NCBI RefSeq assembly: GCF_000422885.1
Contig: NZ_KE383943.1
Span: 124,001 to 188,000, forward strand
DNA: 64,000 bases
Reading direction: 5' to 3'
Source: Ottowia thiooxydans DSM 14619
GTDB taxonomy: Bacteria; Pseudomonadota; Gammaproteobacteria; Burkholderiales; Burkholderiaceae_C
The position numbers were made by a program, and so were the translations under genes. This document shows, piece after piece, positions 17,757 to 27,616 of the stretch. The notes under the pieces were generated by a model, which had not been told where the DNA came from, searched no databases, and was given only the letters and a program-made list of their open reading frames with translations. Position 1 is the stretch's first letter. Each line of letters starts with the position of its first letter.

Positions 17757-18620
17757 CTAGGAGCCGCTCCCAATAATTTCAAAAAAAGCACGGATCAATC
17801 GCATGTCGCGACGTTCGGCCAAGCAGACTACGTGCGCGTAGGTTTTAATTTGAACGTCATTGATGCGGACAGCGTGCAAGCCCGCGCCAGGCACGTATTC
17901 GACTTCAGACACTGCTGCAATCCCCAAGCCCTGTACGACAGCTTCGCGGATGATCTCTCTACTGGCGACTTCCATCACCACGGTCGGTTGAACGCCTGCT
18001 CCCTTCAGGGCCAACTCGATAGCCTTGCGTGTGGTGGAGCCCTGCTCGCGAAGGATGAGTTTTTCACCCTGAAGCTCCACAGTGCGAATGCTGCGCCGAC
18101 GCGCAAATCGGTGTTCTGCATTACAGAAGATCACGATAGGGTGCTCGCTGTAGGGTACTGAAACAAAGCGCTTGTCTTTAAGCACTTGCGCGAGCACGCC
18201 GACGTCAGCTGAATAATCGAGCAGGCGGGTCAACACATCCTCGGAGTTGCCGGTGCTCACCGAGATGTTGATGGCCGGGTAGTGGTGGTTAAAGGCCGCC
18301 AGCATCTTGGTGACATGCGAGGGACCTACCGCAGCCACGCGCAGATGCCCTGAGCGCAATTCCCCGGCGTCCCGTAATACCTGCACAGCCTCCAGCTCCA
18401 ACCCAAACATCTGCCGAGACAGCTGCAACAGGCGTTCGCCAATTTCCGTGGGCCGTATGCGCCGCCCAGTGCGATGGAAAAGCTCCACCTTATACAGCTC
18501 CTCCAGCTGCCGGACCTGTGTAGTCACCGTGGGTTGGCTCACATGAAGAGATTGCGCGGCCCGCGTGAAGCTGCCTTCTGTCGCCACGGCATGGAAGGAC
18601 CGTAACTGTGTCAAACGCAT
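17757..18620 (-). CDS. LysR-family regulator of phosphonate catabolism
   Basis: Transcription factor of 287 residues. The N-terminal winged helix is MRLTQLRSFHAVATEGSFTR followed by AAQSLHVSQPTVTTQVRQLE. The effector-binding domain starts near residue 90 (LRVAAVGPSHV). It is divergent from phnD and the whole phosphonate operon, and it matches the LysR group known to accompany aminoethylphosphonate/phosphonoacetate gene sets. The expected behaviour is activation of the phn genes in response to a phosphonate or pathway intermediate, plus self-repression from the shared 168-bp intergenic region. The exact inducer cannot be read from sequence. Confidence 0.88.
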   Translation of the reverse strand: MRLTQLRSFHAVATEGSFTRAAQSLHVSQPTVTTQVRQLEELYKVELFHRTGRRIRPTEIGERLLQLSRQMFGLELEAVQVLRDAGELRSGHLRVAAVGPSHVTKMLAAFNHHYPAINISVSTGNSEDVLTRLLDYSADVGVLAQVLKDKRFVSVPYSEHPIVIFCNAEHRFARRRSIRTVELQGEKLILREQGSTTRKAIELALKGAGVQPTVVMEVASREIIREAVVQGLGIAAVSEVEYVPGAGLHAVRINDVQIKTYAHVVCLAERRDMRLIRAFFEIIGSGS

Positions 18621-18720
18621 GACATTTGCCTCCGTGTTATCCCGGGTGAACTATAGGTTAAATGAATGAAATGGTGAAAAAAATTGAATTTGCCAGATAG
18701 TGCTGTAGCGCCGACAGTAG

Positions 18721-18750
18721 CGGCATGCGTCGAGCCTAGCGCGGCATACG
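18721..18750. promoter_or_regulatory. Direct repeat in the LysR/phnD divergent promoter region
   Basis: CGGCATGCG (18721-18729) and CGGCATACG (18742-18750) are near-identical and start 21 bp apart, two helical turns. They sit about 40-70 bp before phnD, where a LysR-type activator would bind. Function is inferred from position only. Confidence 0.35.
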
Positions 18751-18788
18751 CACAAAAGAGGTTCACATTCAACCCATAGGAGACTCCC

Positions 18789-19667
18789 ATGAAATTCACG
18801 CGCCGATCTGTGCTGGCTGGCACATCGATGTTGCTGGCTCCACCCCTTTTGAGTCTGGGCGCCGCCGCTCAGACGGCCAACGTCCTGAACGTGGGCCTGA
18901 TTCCTTCAGAGGACTCGCGAGCCATGATCTCCAACAGCCAGGCCATGATGGATATGCTGTCCAAATCGCTGGGCATGCCCGTCAAACCATTCGTGGCCGC
19001 GGACTACAACGGTGTGATTGAGGCCCTGCGTTCCAAGCGGCTCGATGTGGCCTACCTGGGCCCGTTCTCGTATGTGATGGGAACGACCGTGGCTCCCATT
19101 GAGGCCTTCGCCGTAGCCGAGACCAAGAAGGCCGGTCGGGCTTTCTACCATTCGCTAGTCATAGCCCGTAAAGACAGCGGGATCAAGACCGTGGCCGACC
19201 TCAAGGGCAAGACCTTCGCCTTTGTAGACCCTACCTCCACCTCGGGCCACTTGTTTCCCAAAGCTGGCCTCATGAAGGACGGGTTCAACACAGAAAAGGA
19301 CTTTGGCCGGGTCATCTTCTCGGGCTCGCACGACTCAAACGCCGTGGCAGTTCAGAACAAGAAGATAGACGCCGTGGCGATTGCCGACCGCATTCTCGAC
19401 GCTGCTATCGCCAAGGGTCTGGCCAAGCGCGAAGACTTGGTGGTTGTCTGGAAGTCGGACCCAATTCCCGAGTCACCCACTGTGTGGCGAAGGGACCTTG
19501 ATCCGGTGCTCAAGAAGCGGGTGCAAGCCGCCTTCCTGGATGTGAAAGACATCCCTTGGTCGGATCAGGGAATGCTCAACGGCTTCCACCCTACCAACGA
19601 CAAGGCCTACGACATCATTCGCGAGACGGCCAAGATACTTAACCTCGATTTGAAGGCCATGAAATGA
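18789..19667 (+). CDS. phnD: Phosphonate ABC transporter substrate-binding protein PhnD
   Basis: Periplasmic binding protein that captures phosphonates for the PhnCE transporter. The signal peptide carries a twin-arginine-like start (TRRSVLAG) and ends near residue 28 (GAAAQ). Family blocks: VGLIPSEDSRAM, LRSKRLDVAYLGPFSY, KTFAFVDPTSTSGHLFPK (the conserved Ser/Thr region that binds the phosphonate group) and FSGSHDSNAVAV. An excellent ribosome site AGGAGA lies 6 bases before the ATG. The 3' end overlaps phnC by ATGA, so this is the first gene of a tightly packed six-gene operon. Confidence 0.93.
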   Translation: MKFTRRSVLAGTSMLLAPPLLSLGAAAQTANVLNVGLIPSEDSRAMISNSQAMMDMLSKSLGMPVKPFVAADYNGVIEALRSKRLDVAYLGPFSYVMGTTVAPIEAFAVAETKKAGRAFYHSLVIARKDSGIKTVADLKGKTFAFVDPTSTSGHLFPKAGLMKDGFNTEKDFGRVIFSGSHDSNAVAVQNKKIDAVAIADRILDAAIAKGLAKREDLVVVWKSDPIPESPTVWRRDLDPVLKKRVQAAFLDVKDIPWSDQGMLNGFHPTNDKAYDIIRETAKILNLDLKAMK

Positions 19668-20491
19668 TCAAGATCCGTGGTCTGAACAAGCGCTATGGGG
19701 ACTTCGATGCGCTGAAAGGCATCGATCTGGACGTGGCCCCCGGAGAGTTCCTGGTCGTCCTGGGCCCCTCGGGTGCCGGAAAGTCGACTCTGCTGCGTTG
19801 CGTCAACCGCCTGACTGAACCCACGAGCGGTGAGATCCACATCGACGGCCAGCGAGTAGAGCGAGGCGGCAGGAGCCTGCGCGCGCTGCGCCGTCAGGTG
19901 GCGATGATTTTCCAGCACTACAACGTGGTGCCGCGCCTGTCGGTGCAGAAGAACGTGTTGACGGGCCGCATGGGCGCTGTGCCTGCGGTGTTGTCGTGGT
20001 TCCAGTGGTTCCCGCGCAAGGACGTAGCCATCGCGCTCGAATGCCTGCGACGCGTGGAGTTGCAGGAAAAGGCCGAGCTGCGCACTGACACCCTCTCGGG
20101 TGGGCAGAAGCAGCGGGTGGGCATTGCCCGCGCGCTGGCGCAGCAGCCTAAGGTCATTCTCGCCGACGAGCCCGTCGCCAGCCTGGACCCGAAGACCTCG
20201 CGCACGGTGTTGAACTACCTCAAGCAGGCCAGTCGCGAGTTGGGTATCACCGTGGTTTGCAACCTGCACCAAATCGATTACGCGCGCGAGTTCGGCGAGC
20301 GCATTGTGGGTGTATCAGGCGGGCGCATCGTCTATGACGGTGGGCCAGAGGGTCTCACGGACGAGGTGCTGCGACGAATCTACCCCGGACTTGACGAGGG
20401 CGAAGACCGGAGCCGCGTCACAGCTGTCTCGTCGGTCAGCGCCGCTGCGCCGGCGCTGCGTCAATTGGAACTTGAGGAGGCAGGAGCATGA
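19664..20491 (+). CDS. phnC: Phosphonate ABC transporter ATP-binding protein PhnC
   Basis: Cytoplasmic ATPase that powers phosphonate import. Walker A is GPSGAGKST, the Q-loop region is AMIFQHYNVV, the signature is LSGGQKQRVGIARAL, Walker B is VILADEPVASLD, and the switch His is in VVCNLHQIDYA. FQHYNVVPRLSVQKNVLTGRM is typical of PhnC. At 275 residues it is the usual length. Both ends overlap their neighbours by a few bases (phnD, phnE), showing coupled translation. Confidence 0.95.
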   Translation: MIKIRGLNKRYGDFDALKGIDLDVAPGEFLVVLGPSGAGKSTLLRCVNRLTEPTSGEIHIDGQRVERGGRSLRALRRQVAMIFQHYNVVPRLSVQKNVLTGRMGAVPAVLSWFQWFPRKDVAIALECLRRVELQEKAELRTDTLSGGQKQRVGIARALAQQPKVILADEPVASLDPKTSRTVLNYLKQASRELGITVVCNLHQIDYAREFGERIVGVSGGRIVYDGGPEGLTDEVLRRIYPGLDEGEDRSRVTAVSSVSAAAPALRQLELEEAGA

Positions 20492-21303
20492 ACGTCGGTT
20501 CTTACACCTTTTTAGTGGCCCGACCTAGCGGCGGGCTCGGCTGGTGGCCGCGCATCGGCATCAGCGCGCTATTTCTCAGTGTGTTGTGGTGGGCAGCGCA
20601 AGGCGCTCAAGTGAGCTTCGGTGAGCTGGGTAAAGGCCTGCCGTGGATCGGGGATTTCATGGGGCGCATGCTGCCACCCAATTGGGCGTTTCTGGACAAG
20701 CTGATCGGCCCTGCGATTGAAACTGTGCAGATTGCCGTGTGGGGCACCCTGCTAGCAGTGATCCTGGCGGTGCCAGTATGTTTCTTCGCAGCGCGCAACC
20801 TTACGCCCAACGTCGTGGTCTACCAACTCACGCGGCAGCTTTTCAACTTCACGCGCGGCGTCAACGAGATCATCCTGGCGTTGGTGTTTGTGGCCGCCGT
20901 GGGGCTGGGGCCGTTTCCGGGTGTGCTGGCTCTGGCGGTGCATGGTGCGGGCATGCTTGGAAAATTCTTCGCTGAGTCTATTGAAGAAATTGACCAGGGG
21001 CCGATTGAGGCATTGCGTTCCACTGGGGCTGGTCCCATTCAGACCATCATTTTTGCAGTGCTGCCCCAAGTGGTGACCGCATGGATCGCTGTAATTCTCT
21101 ATCGCTTCGAGACCAATCTGCGCCAAGCCACCGTGCTGGGCATGGTTGGGGCGGGCGGCATCGGTTTCGAACTGGTAGGCAGCATGAAGCTGTTTCAGTA
21201 CCAGGACACCGCTACTTGCATCGTAGTGATCATCGCGATGGTGATGGTGGCCGACTACATCTCGACCCGGCTGCGTGCCTGGATTCAAAAAGGAGCCCGT
21301 TAA
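20488..21303 (+). CDS. phnE: Phosphonate ABC transporter permease PhnE
   Basis: Inner-membrane channel of the PhnCDE importer, 271 residues with about six membrane helices. The permease coupling motif is visible as ESIEEIDQGPIEALRSTGA (EAA loop) in the cytoplasmic segment. LRQATVLGMVGAGGIGFEL is the conserved C-terminal block of this permease group. One permease gene is present, so the channel is presumably a homodimer. It is directly joined to phnA: the stop and the next ATG are adjacent. Confidence 0.94.
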   Translation: MNVGSYTFLVARPSGGLGWWPRIGISALFLSVLWWAAQGAQVSFGELGKGLPWIGDFMGRMLPPNWAFLDKLIGPAIETVQIAVWGTLLAVILAVPVCFFAARNLTPNVVVYQLTRQLFNFTRGVNEIILALVFVAAVGLGPFPGVLALAVHGAGMLGKFFAESIEEIDQGPIEALRSTGAGPIQTIIFAVLPQVVTAWIAVILYRFETNLRQATVLGMVGAGGIGFELVGSMKLFQYQDTATCIVVIIAMVMVADYISTRLRAWIQKGAR

Positions 21304-22545
<1,242 letters not shown>

Positions 22546-22553
22546 AGGTCGTT

Positions 22554-23663
22554 ATGACACATGAATACTTCAACCCCGTACGCACCGTCTACGGGGCAGG
22601 GGCACTGTCGTCTCTGCCAGATCTGATGGGGGGGCGTCGGGCACTTTTGGTCACCTTTCCTGAAGCCCGCGAGCTCGGTTTGGCCGCACGCATCGAAGCT
22701 CTGCTTGGCGACCAACTGACTGGGGTGATCGACGATGTGCGGCCCAATCCTGACGTGGCCGAGCTGGATGCGCTGTACAACGCCTTCTGGTCCGGTGGCA
22801 GTGCAGGGGCTGACGTGATCATTGCGGTGGGCGGTGGCAGCGCCATCGATACCGCCAAGGCTCTTATGGTGGCAACGCCTAGCGGCCGCTTCAGTGAACT
22901 GGTGACGTTGCTGGCCTCTGGCACAGCTTTTACGCCGCCACATGCTAAGACACTGATTGCCGTGCCCACCACCGCCGGAACCGGTAGCGAAGTGACACCC
23001 TGGGCCACAGTGTGGGACCGCGAAGCGCAGAAAAAGTACTCGCTGCATCTGCCGCAGACCTGGCCCACCATAGCGCTGATCGACCCCGAGCTCATGTTGT
23101 CGTTGCCCGCATCGGTCACGCTACAAAGCGGATTGGATGCGCTGTCGCACGCGCTGGAATCGATCTGGAACGTGAACGCCAATCCCGTGTCCGACACCTT
23201 TGCCGTGGCTGCAGTGCATGAAATTCTTGAGGCTTTGCCGCAGCTCATGAAACACCTGGATGACGTAACGCTTCGTGGGCGCATGGCCCTGGCGGCTCTG
23301 AAAGCTGGTATGGCGTTCTCGAATACGCGCACTGCCTTGGCGCATTCAATCTCTTATGAGATGACGCTGCGCTATGGCCTGCCGCACGGCATCGCCTGCA
23401 GCTTTCCACTGCCCATGGTGTTGGAGCGGGCCATCGGCCAGAGTCAGGAGCGCGACGCCGTGCTGAAGCGCGCACTAGGCGAGCTGTCTGACGCACCCGG
23501 GCGGCTGGCGCGTTTTATCGAGCAACTGGGTGTGCGAACGAGTTTTGCGGACTATGGGGTGAGCGCCGACCAGGCACGCCAGTTAGTGGCCTACGCACTG
23601 ACAGGCGCACGCGGCAAGAACTTCATTGGAACCACGCAAGAATCACTCAAGGAGGCAGCATGA
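22554..23663 (+). CDS. Phosphonate-associated iron-containing alcohol dehydrogenase
   Basis: Group III, NAD(P)-dependent, metal-binding alcohol dehydrogenase, 369 residues. The nucleotide loop is VGGGSAIDTAKAL. The metal-binding residues lie in SGLDALSHALESIWN (Asp and His) and AHSISYEMTLRYGLPHGIAC (two His). It belongs by context and motif to the family repeatedly found inside phosphonate operons and related to phosphonoacetaldehyde reductases. In this catabolic setting it could oxidise 2-hydroxyethylphosphonate to phosphonoacetaldehyde, the substrate of the next gene; the reverse reaction is also possible. It overlaps phnY by ATGA. The enzyme assignment is good; the physiological substrate is inferred. 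Confidence 0.85.
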   Translation: MTHEYFNPVRTVYGAGALSSLPDLMGGRRALLVTFPEARELGLAARIEALLGDQLTGVIDDVRPNPDVAELDALYNAFWSGGSAGADVIIAVGGGSAIDTAKALMVATPSGRFSELVTLLASGTAFTPPHAKTLIAVPTTAGTGSEVTPWATVWDREAQKKYSLHLPQTWPTIALIDPELMLSLPASVTLQSGLDALSHALESIWNVNANPVSDTFAVAAVHEILEALPQLMKHLDDVTLRGRMALAALKAGMAFSNTRTALAHSISYEMTLRYGLPHGIACSFPLPMVLERAIGQSQERDAVLKRALGELSDAPGRLARFIEQLGVRTSFADYGVSADQARQLVAYALTGARGKNFIGTTQESLKEAA

Positions 23664-25105
23664 GTTGCATCATGGAAAGCGCGGACTTCCGCGCGGAGGC
23701 ATTGCGCATCGGCGGTGCCAGGGTGCGCACCGCGCGCACGATTGATGTCATGAACCCCTACAGCGGAGAGCGGGTGGGCACAGTGGGGATGGCCAGCGTG
23801 GAGGATGTGCGTCGGGCGATAGACATCGCCAAGGCTTATGTTCCAACGCTGTCGCGTTACGAGCGCTCGGCCATTCTCAATCGGGCCGCTGTGTTGCTGC
23901 GTGAACGTACGGAAGAGGCGTCGAATATCATCACAGCGGAGTCGGGCTTGTGCAAGAAGGACAGCCTCTACGAGATCGGGCGAGTGGCCGATGTGCTGAA
24001 CTTCGGCGCCAACGAGGCCTTGCGCGACGATGGTCAAGTGTTCTCCTGCGACCTCACTCCGCACGGCAAGAAACGCAAGGTAATCACCATGCGCGAGCCG
24101 TTGCTCGGAGTCATTACGGCGATCACGCCCTTTAACCACCCCATGAATCAGGTAGCGCATAAGGTGGTGCCAGCCGTGGCCACTAACAACCGCATGGTGC
24201 TCAAGCCTTCGGAGAAGGTGCCTCTGTCGGCCTACTATTTTGCCGATCTGCTGTACGAGGCAGGCCTGCCCATGGAGATGCTGCAGGTGGTGACTGGTGA
24301 TCCCCGGGAGATTGCTGACGAGCTGCTGACCCACCACCATGTGGACTTGGTCACCTTCACGGGTGGGGTATCGATCGGCAAGTACATTGCTTCGAAGGCG
24401 GGCTACCGGCGCATGGTGCTGGAGCTAGGCGGTAATGACCCGCTCATTGTGATGGACGATGCTGACCTGGACAAGGCCAGCGACTTGGCGGTACAGGGCT
24501 CGTACAAGAACTCGGGCCAACGCTGTACAGCGGTCAAGCGCCTGCTGGTGCACGAGAAGGTAGTGACCGAATTCACCGAGCGCGTCGTGGCCAAGACCCA
24601 GGCATGGCGCTATGGCAACCCCATGGACAAGACTAACGAGATGGGGACGGTGATCGATACGGCGGCAGCGCGCCACTTCGAGACGGTCGTGAATGAGGCA
24701 ATCGCCCAAGGCGCACGCCTGCTGGTGGGCAATGCGCGCGAGGGGGCTCTGTATTCCCCCACTGTGCTGGACAACGTGCGGCCGGAGATGACTGTGGTGC
24801 GTGAGGAGACCTTTGGCCCCGTGTCTCCCATCATCAGTTTCTGCGATATTGACGAGGCAATCCGGATCTCCAACGGCACCGCGTATGGGTTGTCTTCCGG
24901 CGTCTGCACCAATCGTCTGGACGATATGACCCGATTTGCCAAGGAGCTTCATGTTGGCACAGTTAACCTGTGGGAAGTTCCCGGTTACCGGATCGAGTTG
25001 ACACCGTTTGGCGGCATCAAGGATTCGGGTCTCGGCTACAAGGAAGGGGTGCAGGAGGCGATGAAGTCGTTCACCAACTGCAAGACCTTCACTATGCCTT
25101 GGTAA
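23660..25105 (+). CDS. phnY: Phosphonoacetaldehyde dehydrogenase PhnY
   Basis: NAD(P)-dependent aldehyde dehydrogenase that converts phosphonoacetaldehyde to phosphonoacetate, which PhnA then cleaves. ALDH features: catalytic Cys289 in NSGQRCTAV, general base Glu255 in VLELGGNDPL, cofactor loop FTGGVSIGKYIA, and end block PFGGIKDSGLGYKEG. At 481 residues it is of normal length. Its place as last gene of the operon and the partner PhnA make the phosphonate assignment much stronger than a generic ALDH call. No clear terminator hairpin was seen directly after it. Confidence 0.9.
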   Translation: MSCIMESADFRAEALRIGGARVRTARTIDVMNPYSGERVGTVGMASVEDVRRAIDIAKAYVPTLSRYERSAILNRAAVLLRERTEEASNIITAESGLCKKDSLYEIGRVADVLNFGANEALRDDGQVFSCDLTPHGKKRKVITMREPLLGVITAITPFNHPMNQVAHKVVPAVATNNRMVLKPSEKVPLSAYYFADLLYEAGLPMEMLQVVTGDPREIADELLTHHHVDLVTFTGGVSIGKYIASKAGYRRMVLELGGNDPLIVMDDADLDKASDLAVQGSYKNSGQRCTAVKRLLVHEKVVTEFTERVVAKTQAWRYGNPMDKTNEMGTVIDTAAARHFETVVNEAIAQGARLLVGNAREGALYSPTVLDNVRPEMTVVREETFGPVSPIISFCDIDEAIRISNGTAYGLSSGVCTNRLDDMTRFAKELHVGTVNLWEVPGYRIELTPFGGIKDSGLGYKEGVQEAMKSFTNCKTFTMPW

Positions 25106-25346
25106 CTCTACGCATGAATGCATCGATGAAGTAGTGCCCTGACATATCCCGCGCGACGTCACTGATGGAACACAAATTGCTGCTAAGGCGTCGCTCGCGC
25201 AGGGTAGGGTGCATATATCCCCTGGGCGGTGATGCTTGATAAGGAAATTGTCGCCACGCCCGCTTGGATCATGTCCTACGTTGTTGTGACGATGATGCCT
25301 ACCCCGGATGGGGGGTGGGCTGGATAGCATGAAAGCATGGAGCAAC

Positions 25347-25367
25347 CCAAGGCTTAGCAAGCCTTGG
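25347..25367 (+). repeat. Perfect hairpin in the leader of the PRC-barrel gene
   Basis: CCAAGGCTT, loop AGC, AAGCCTTGG (9-bp perfect stem) ends 37 bases before the ATG at 25405. There is no T run, so it is not a classical terminator of phnY. It may be an mRNA structure or operator. The 299 bases between phnY and 25405 hold nothing else recognised. Confidence 0.5.
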
Positions 25368-25404
25368 ATTTGCCCTTTCAACCCAGGCTATACAGGAGCG
25401 CCAC

Positions 25405-25761
25405 ATGACTATGCCCAACACAATTTCCAGCGTTATTTCTTCAGATCGCGTTCAAGGAACGAACGTTTACAACCCCGAAGGAGAGAAGCTAGGTTCCATT
25501 GAAAACCTTCAAATTGACAAACTTTCGGGGAAGGTGCGCTATGCGGTTATGGAGTTCGGTGGATTCCTGGGTATGGGTACCGATGTATATCCCCTACCTT
25601 GGGAAACGTTGAAGTACGACACTGGCCTTGGAGGCTACGTGGTGGGGCTGACCAAGGATCAACTTGAAGGCGCTCCGCGTTATGGACGGGCGGTTCCCCA
25701 GGAGTACGATGAAGCTTATGGACGCCGTGTGAACGAGCACTACGGAGTTCCTTGGATCTAA
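25405..25761 (+). CDS. PRC-barrel domain protein
   Basis: Small soluble protein, 118 residues, of the stand-alone PRC-barrel type. Recognisable blocks are SSDRVQGTNVYNPEGEKLGS, IDKLSGKVRYAVMEFGGFLG, and PLPWETLKYDTGLGGYVVGL. Such proteins are common in proteobacteria and often stress-related; the molecular role is unknown. A strong ribosome site AGGAG lies 8 bases before the ATG. It is followed at 25790 by a good terminator, so it is monocistronic. Confidence 0.85.
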   Translation: MTMPNTISSVISSDRVQGTNVYNPEGEKLGSIENLQIDKLSGKVRYAVMEFGGFLGMGTDVYPLPWETLKYDTGLGGYVVGLTKDQLEGAPRYGRAVPQEYDEAYGRRVNEHYGVPWI

Positions 25762-25789
25762 CGACAAGTCCTTCAGGACAAATTCAACG

Positions 25790-25811
25790 GCCCGCCTCGT
25801 GCGGGCTTTTT
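25790..25811 (+). terminator. Rho-independent terminator after the PRC-barrel gene
   Basis: GCCCGC, loop CTCGT, GCGGGC, then five T. A textbook hairpin plus U tract. Confidence 0.9.
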
Positions 25812-25900
25812 GTCGGACTCCTTTTGGTGAGGTATCGTTGCGTGGCGGTTTGCTCCTGAGGGTTGCGCTGCTGTCCGTTGATCTGGAGATTGAACACTCA

Positions 25901-26473
25901 ATGCGAATTAGAAGATCATTTGCCACTTTGGCGTTTGTAGTAAGCGGCATTTTGATGCCTGTCTTTGTGGCGCATGCAACCGGGAGCCAAGCTCCAACGG
26001 TGGTGGATGGGCCCTCGCTTGACCGGATTTTGAGAGCTGCTGATCAGGGCAATCCACAAGCGCAACTCGCTGCGGGTGACGCGCATATGCTGGGAGAAGG
26101 GGGTATTGCCCAAGACCGCAAGCAGGCTTTGGTGTGGTACAGGAAAGCGGCACTTCAAGGCCACACACCCGCACAACGCAGGCTTGGCTATCTTTACAGC
26201 AATGGCGAAGCAGTAGAGCGAGACGAAGCAGAGTCGCTGCGTTGGTATCTCATGGCTGCAGAGCTTGGTGACGCTCAGGCGCAGCGTGTTGTTGGCCTGA
26301 TTTACGGCAAGGAAGGAAATCTCCACGAGGCCTATTTCTGGACATCTCTCGCTGTTCGAAAAGGAAATCTTGAAGCGGTCAAGGCCAAGGACTACATCGC
26401 CTCAAAACTCTCGACGCTACAGAAAGCGGAGGTTCAGAAACGTGTGGCAGCTTGGAAACCTAAGCCGAGCTAG
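25901..26473 (+). CDS. Exported Sel1-repeat (TPR-like) protein
   Basis: 190 residues from the ATG at 25901, with a signal peptide (RIRRSFATLAFVVSGILMP, cleavage near HATG). It then has about three Sel1-like repeats: GNPQAQLAAGDAHMLGEGG, GHTPAQRRLGYLYSNGEAV and GDAQAQRVVGLIYGKEGN, each with the alternating small/aromatic pattern of helical pairs. Sel1 repeats mediate protein-protein contacts; the partner is unknown. A longer frame start at 25799 lies inside the upstream terminator and is rejected. Confidence 0.85.
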   Translation: MRIRRSFATLAFVVSGILMPVFVAHATGSQAPTVVDGPSLDRILRAADQGNPQAQLAAGDAHMLGEGGIAQDRKQALVWYRKAALQGHTPAQRRLGYLYSNGEAVERDEAESLRWYLMAAELGDAQAQRVVGLIYGKEGNLHEAYFWTSLAVRKGNLEAVKAKDYIASKLSTLQKAEVQKRVAAWKPKPS

Positions 26474-26593
26474 CTTGACTTATTTCAACCGAGGCCCGGC
26501 CGTGAGGATCTTCGGGAGTCCAAAGCCCTCGCATCGCGCACCGGTGGTCTTTGTTCGACCCAAAGTCGTCGATTTTTGCGATGATCTGCATTG

Positions 26594-27616
26594 ATGATGA
26601 AATTTTCGAAAGCGCTGGGGCGATGCCTGCTGACCTTGCTGGTTCTGCTGACCGCGGCCTGGGTGGTGCTTGCGCTGCACTACTGTTTGCCTTGGTCACC
26701 GGTCGGCAAGCTCGCTGCTTGCGTGCTGTGGGGCGCCTTCGCGTTGGCCGCTATCGCGCTGCTGTGGCGTGGCGGCGTTGGCCGGGCGCTGCTGGCTTAT
26801 GGGGTGGCTTTCGCCATGTTGCTGGGCTGGTGGGCGCGCATTGAGCCCTCGGACAGCCGCGCCTGGACTGATGATGTTTCGCGCCACCTTCAGGCCAGCC
26901 AGGCAGGTAGCGTAGTTACGCTGGGCAATGTGCGGAACTTCGACTGGCGTGGTGACACCGATTACACGCCGCGCTGGGAAAGTCGGCGCTATGACCTGGA
27001 TCGGCTGCGTTCGGTGGACGTCGCGCTTTCGTACTGGATGGGTCCAGCTATAGCCCATACGCTGGTCTCGTTCGGTTTCGACGACGGGCAGGGCGGTACC
27101 GAGCAGGTGGCCTTTTCCATCGAGATCCGCAAGGAACGGGGAGAGTCATTCTCGGCCATCGCCGGATTCTTTAAGCAGTTCGAGCTTAGTCTGATCGCCG
27201 CCGACGAGCGCGATATCCTTCGAGTGCGAACCAACGTGCGGGGCGAAGATCTCTATCTGTATCGCGTGGCCATGCCGCCTGCAGCCATGCGATCGCTGTT
27301 TCTGGCCTACATCGCCGAGGCCGACGCGCTGGCGCGCCAGCCGCGCTTCTACGACACGCTTACAGCCAACTGCACCACCATCGTCTATGAGATGGCGCAG
27401 ACTATCGTCGGCGGCCTGCCCTTGGACTGGCGACTGCTGGCCTCTGGTTATCTGCCCGAATACCTGAACGACGTAGGTGCCCTGGTCCCCGGCCATGCGC
27501 TGTCCACGCTGCGCAGCGCAGGCCGTATCACCGATCGCGCGCAGGCAGCCAATGCCGACCCGCGCTTCTCGCAGGCTATCCGGCGTGGTGTGCCAAGCAT
27601 AGAGGCCACCCCATGA
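26594..27616 (+). CDS. DUF4105 (Lnb N-terminal periplasmic domain) membrane protein
   Basis: Two or three N-terminal membrane helices (about residues 8-82) followed by a periplasmic domain of the DUF4105 type: LGNVRNFDWRGDTDYTPRWE, a block IAHTLVSFGFDDG with a conserved His, and FYDTLTANCTTIVYEM with a conserved Cys. The His and NCT-Cys arrangement suggests a cysteine-peptidase-like fold, although function is not established for the family. The 3' end overlaps the next gene (ATGA at 27613), so the two products are probably made together and act on the same envelope component. A TTG one codon earlier (26591) is also possible. Confidence 0.8.
   Translation: MMKFSKALGRCLLTLLVLLTAAWVVLALHYCLPWSPVGKLAACVLWGAFALAAIALLWRGGVGRALLAYGVAFAMLLGWWARIEPSDSRAWTDDVSRHLQASQAGSVVTLGNVRNFDWRGDTDYTPRWESRRYDLDRLRSVDVALSYWMGPAIAHTLVSFGFDDGQGGTEQVAFSIEIRKERGESFSAIAGFFKQFELSLIAADERDILRVRTNVRGEDLYLYRVAMPPAAMRSLFLAYIAEADALARQPRFYDTLTANCTTIVYEMAQTIVGGLPLDWRLLASGYLPEYLNDVGALVPGHALSTLRSAGRITDRAQAANADPRFSQAIRRGVPSIEATP

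Noticed and set aside
24425-25381. 318-residue frame on the minus strand
   Set aside because: Mostly antisense to phnY with a low-quality composition; no motif or ribosome site.
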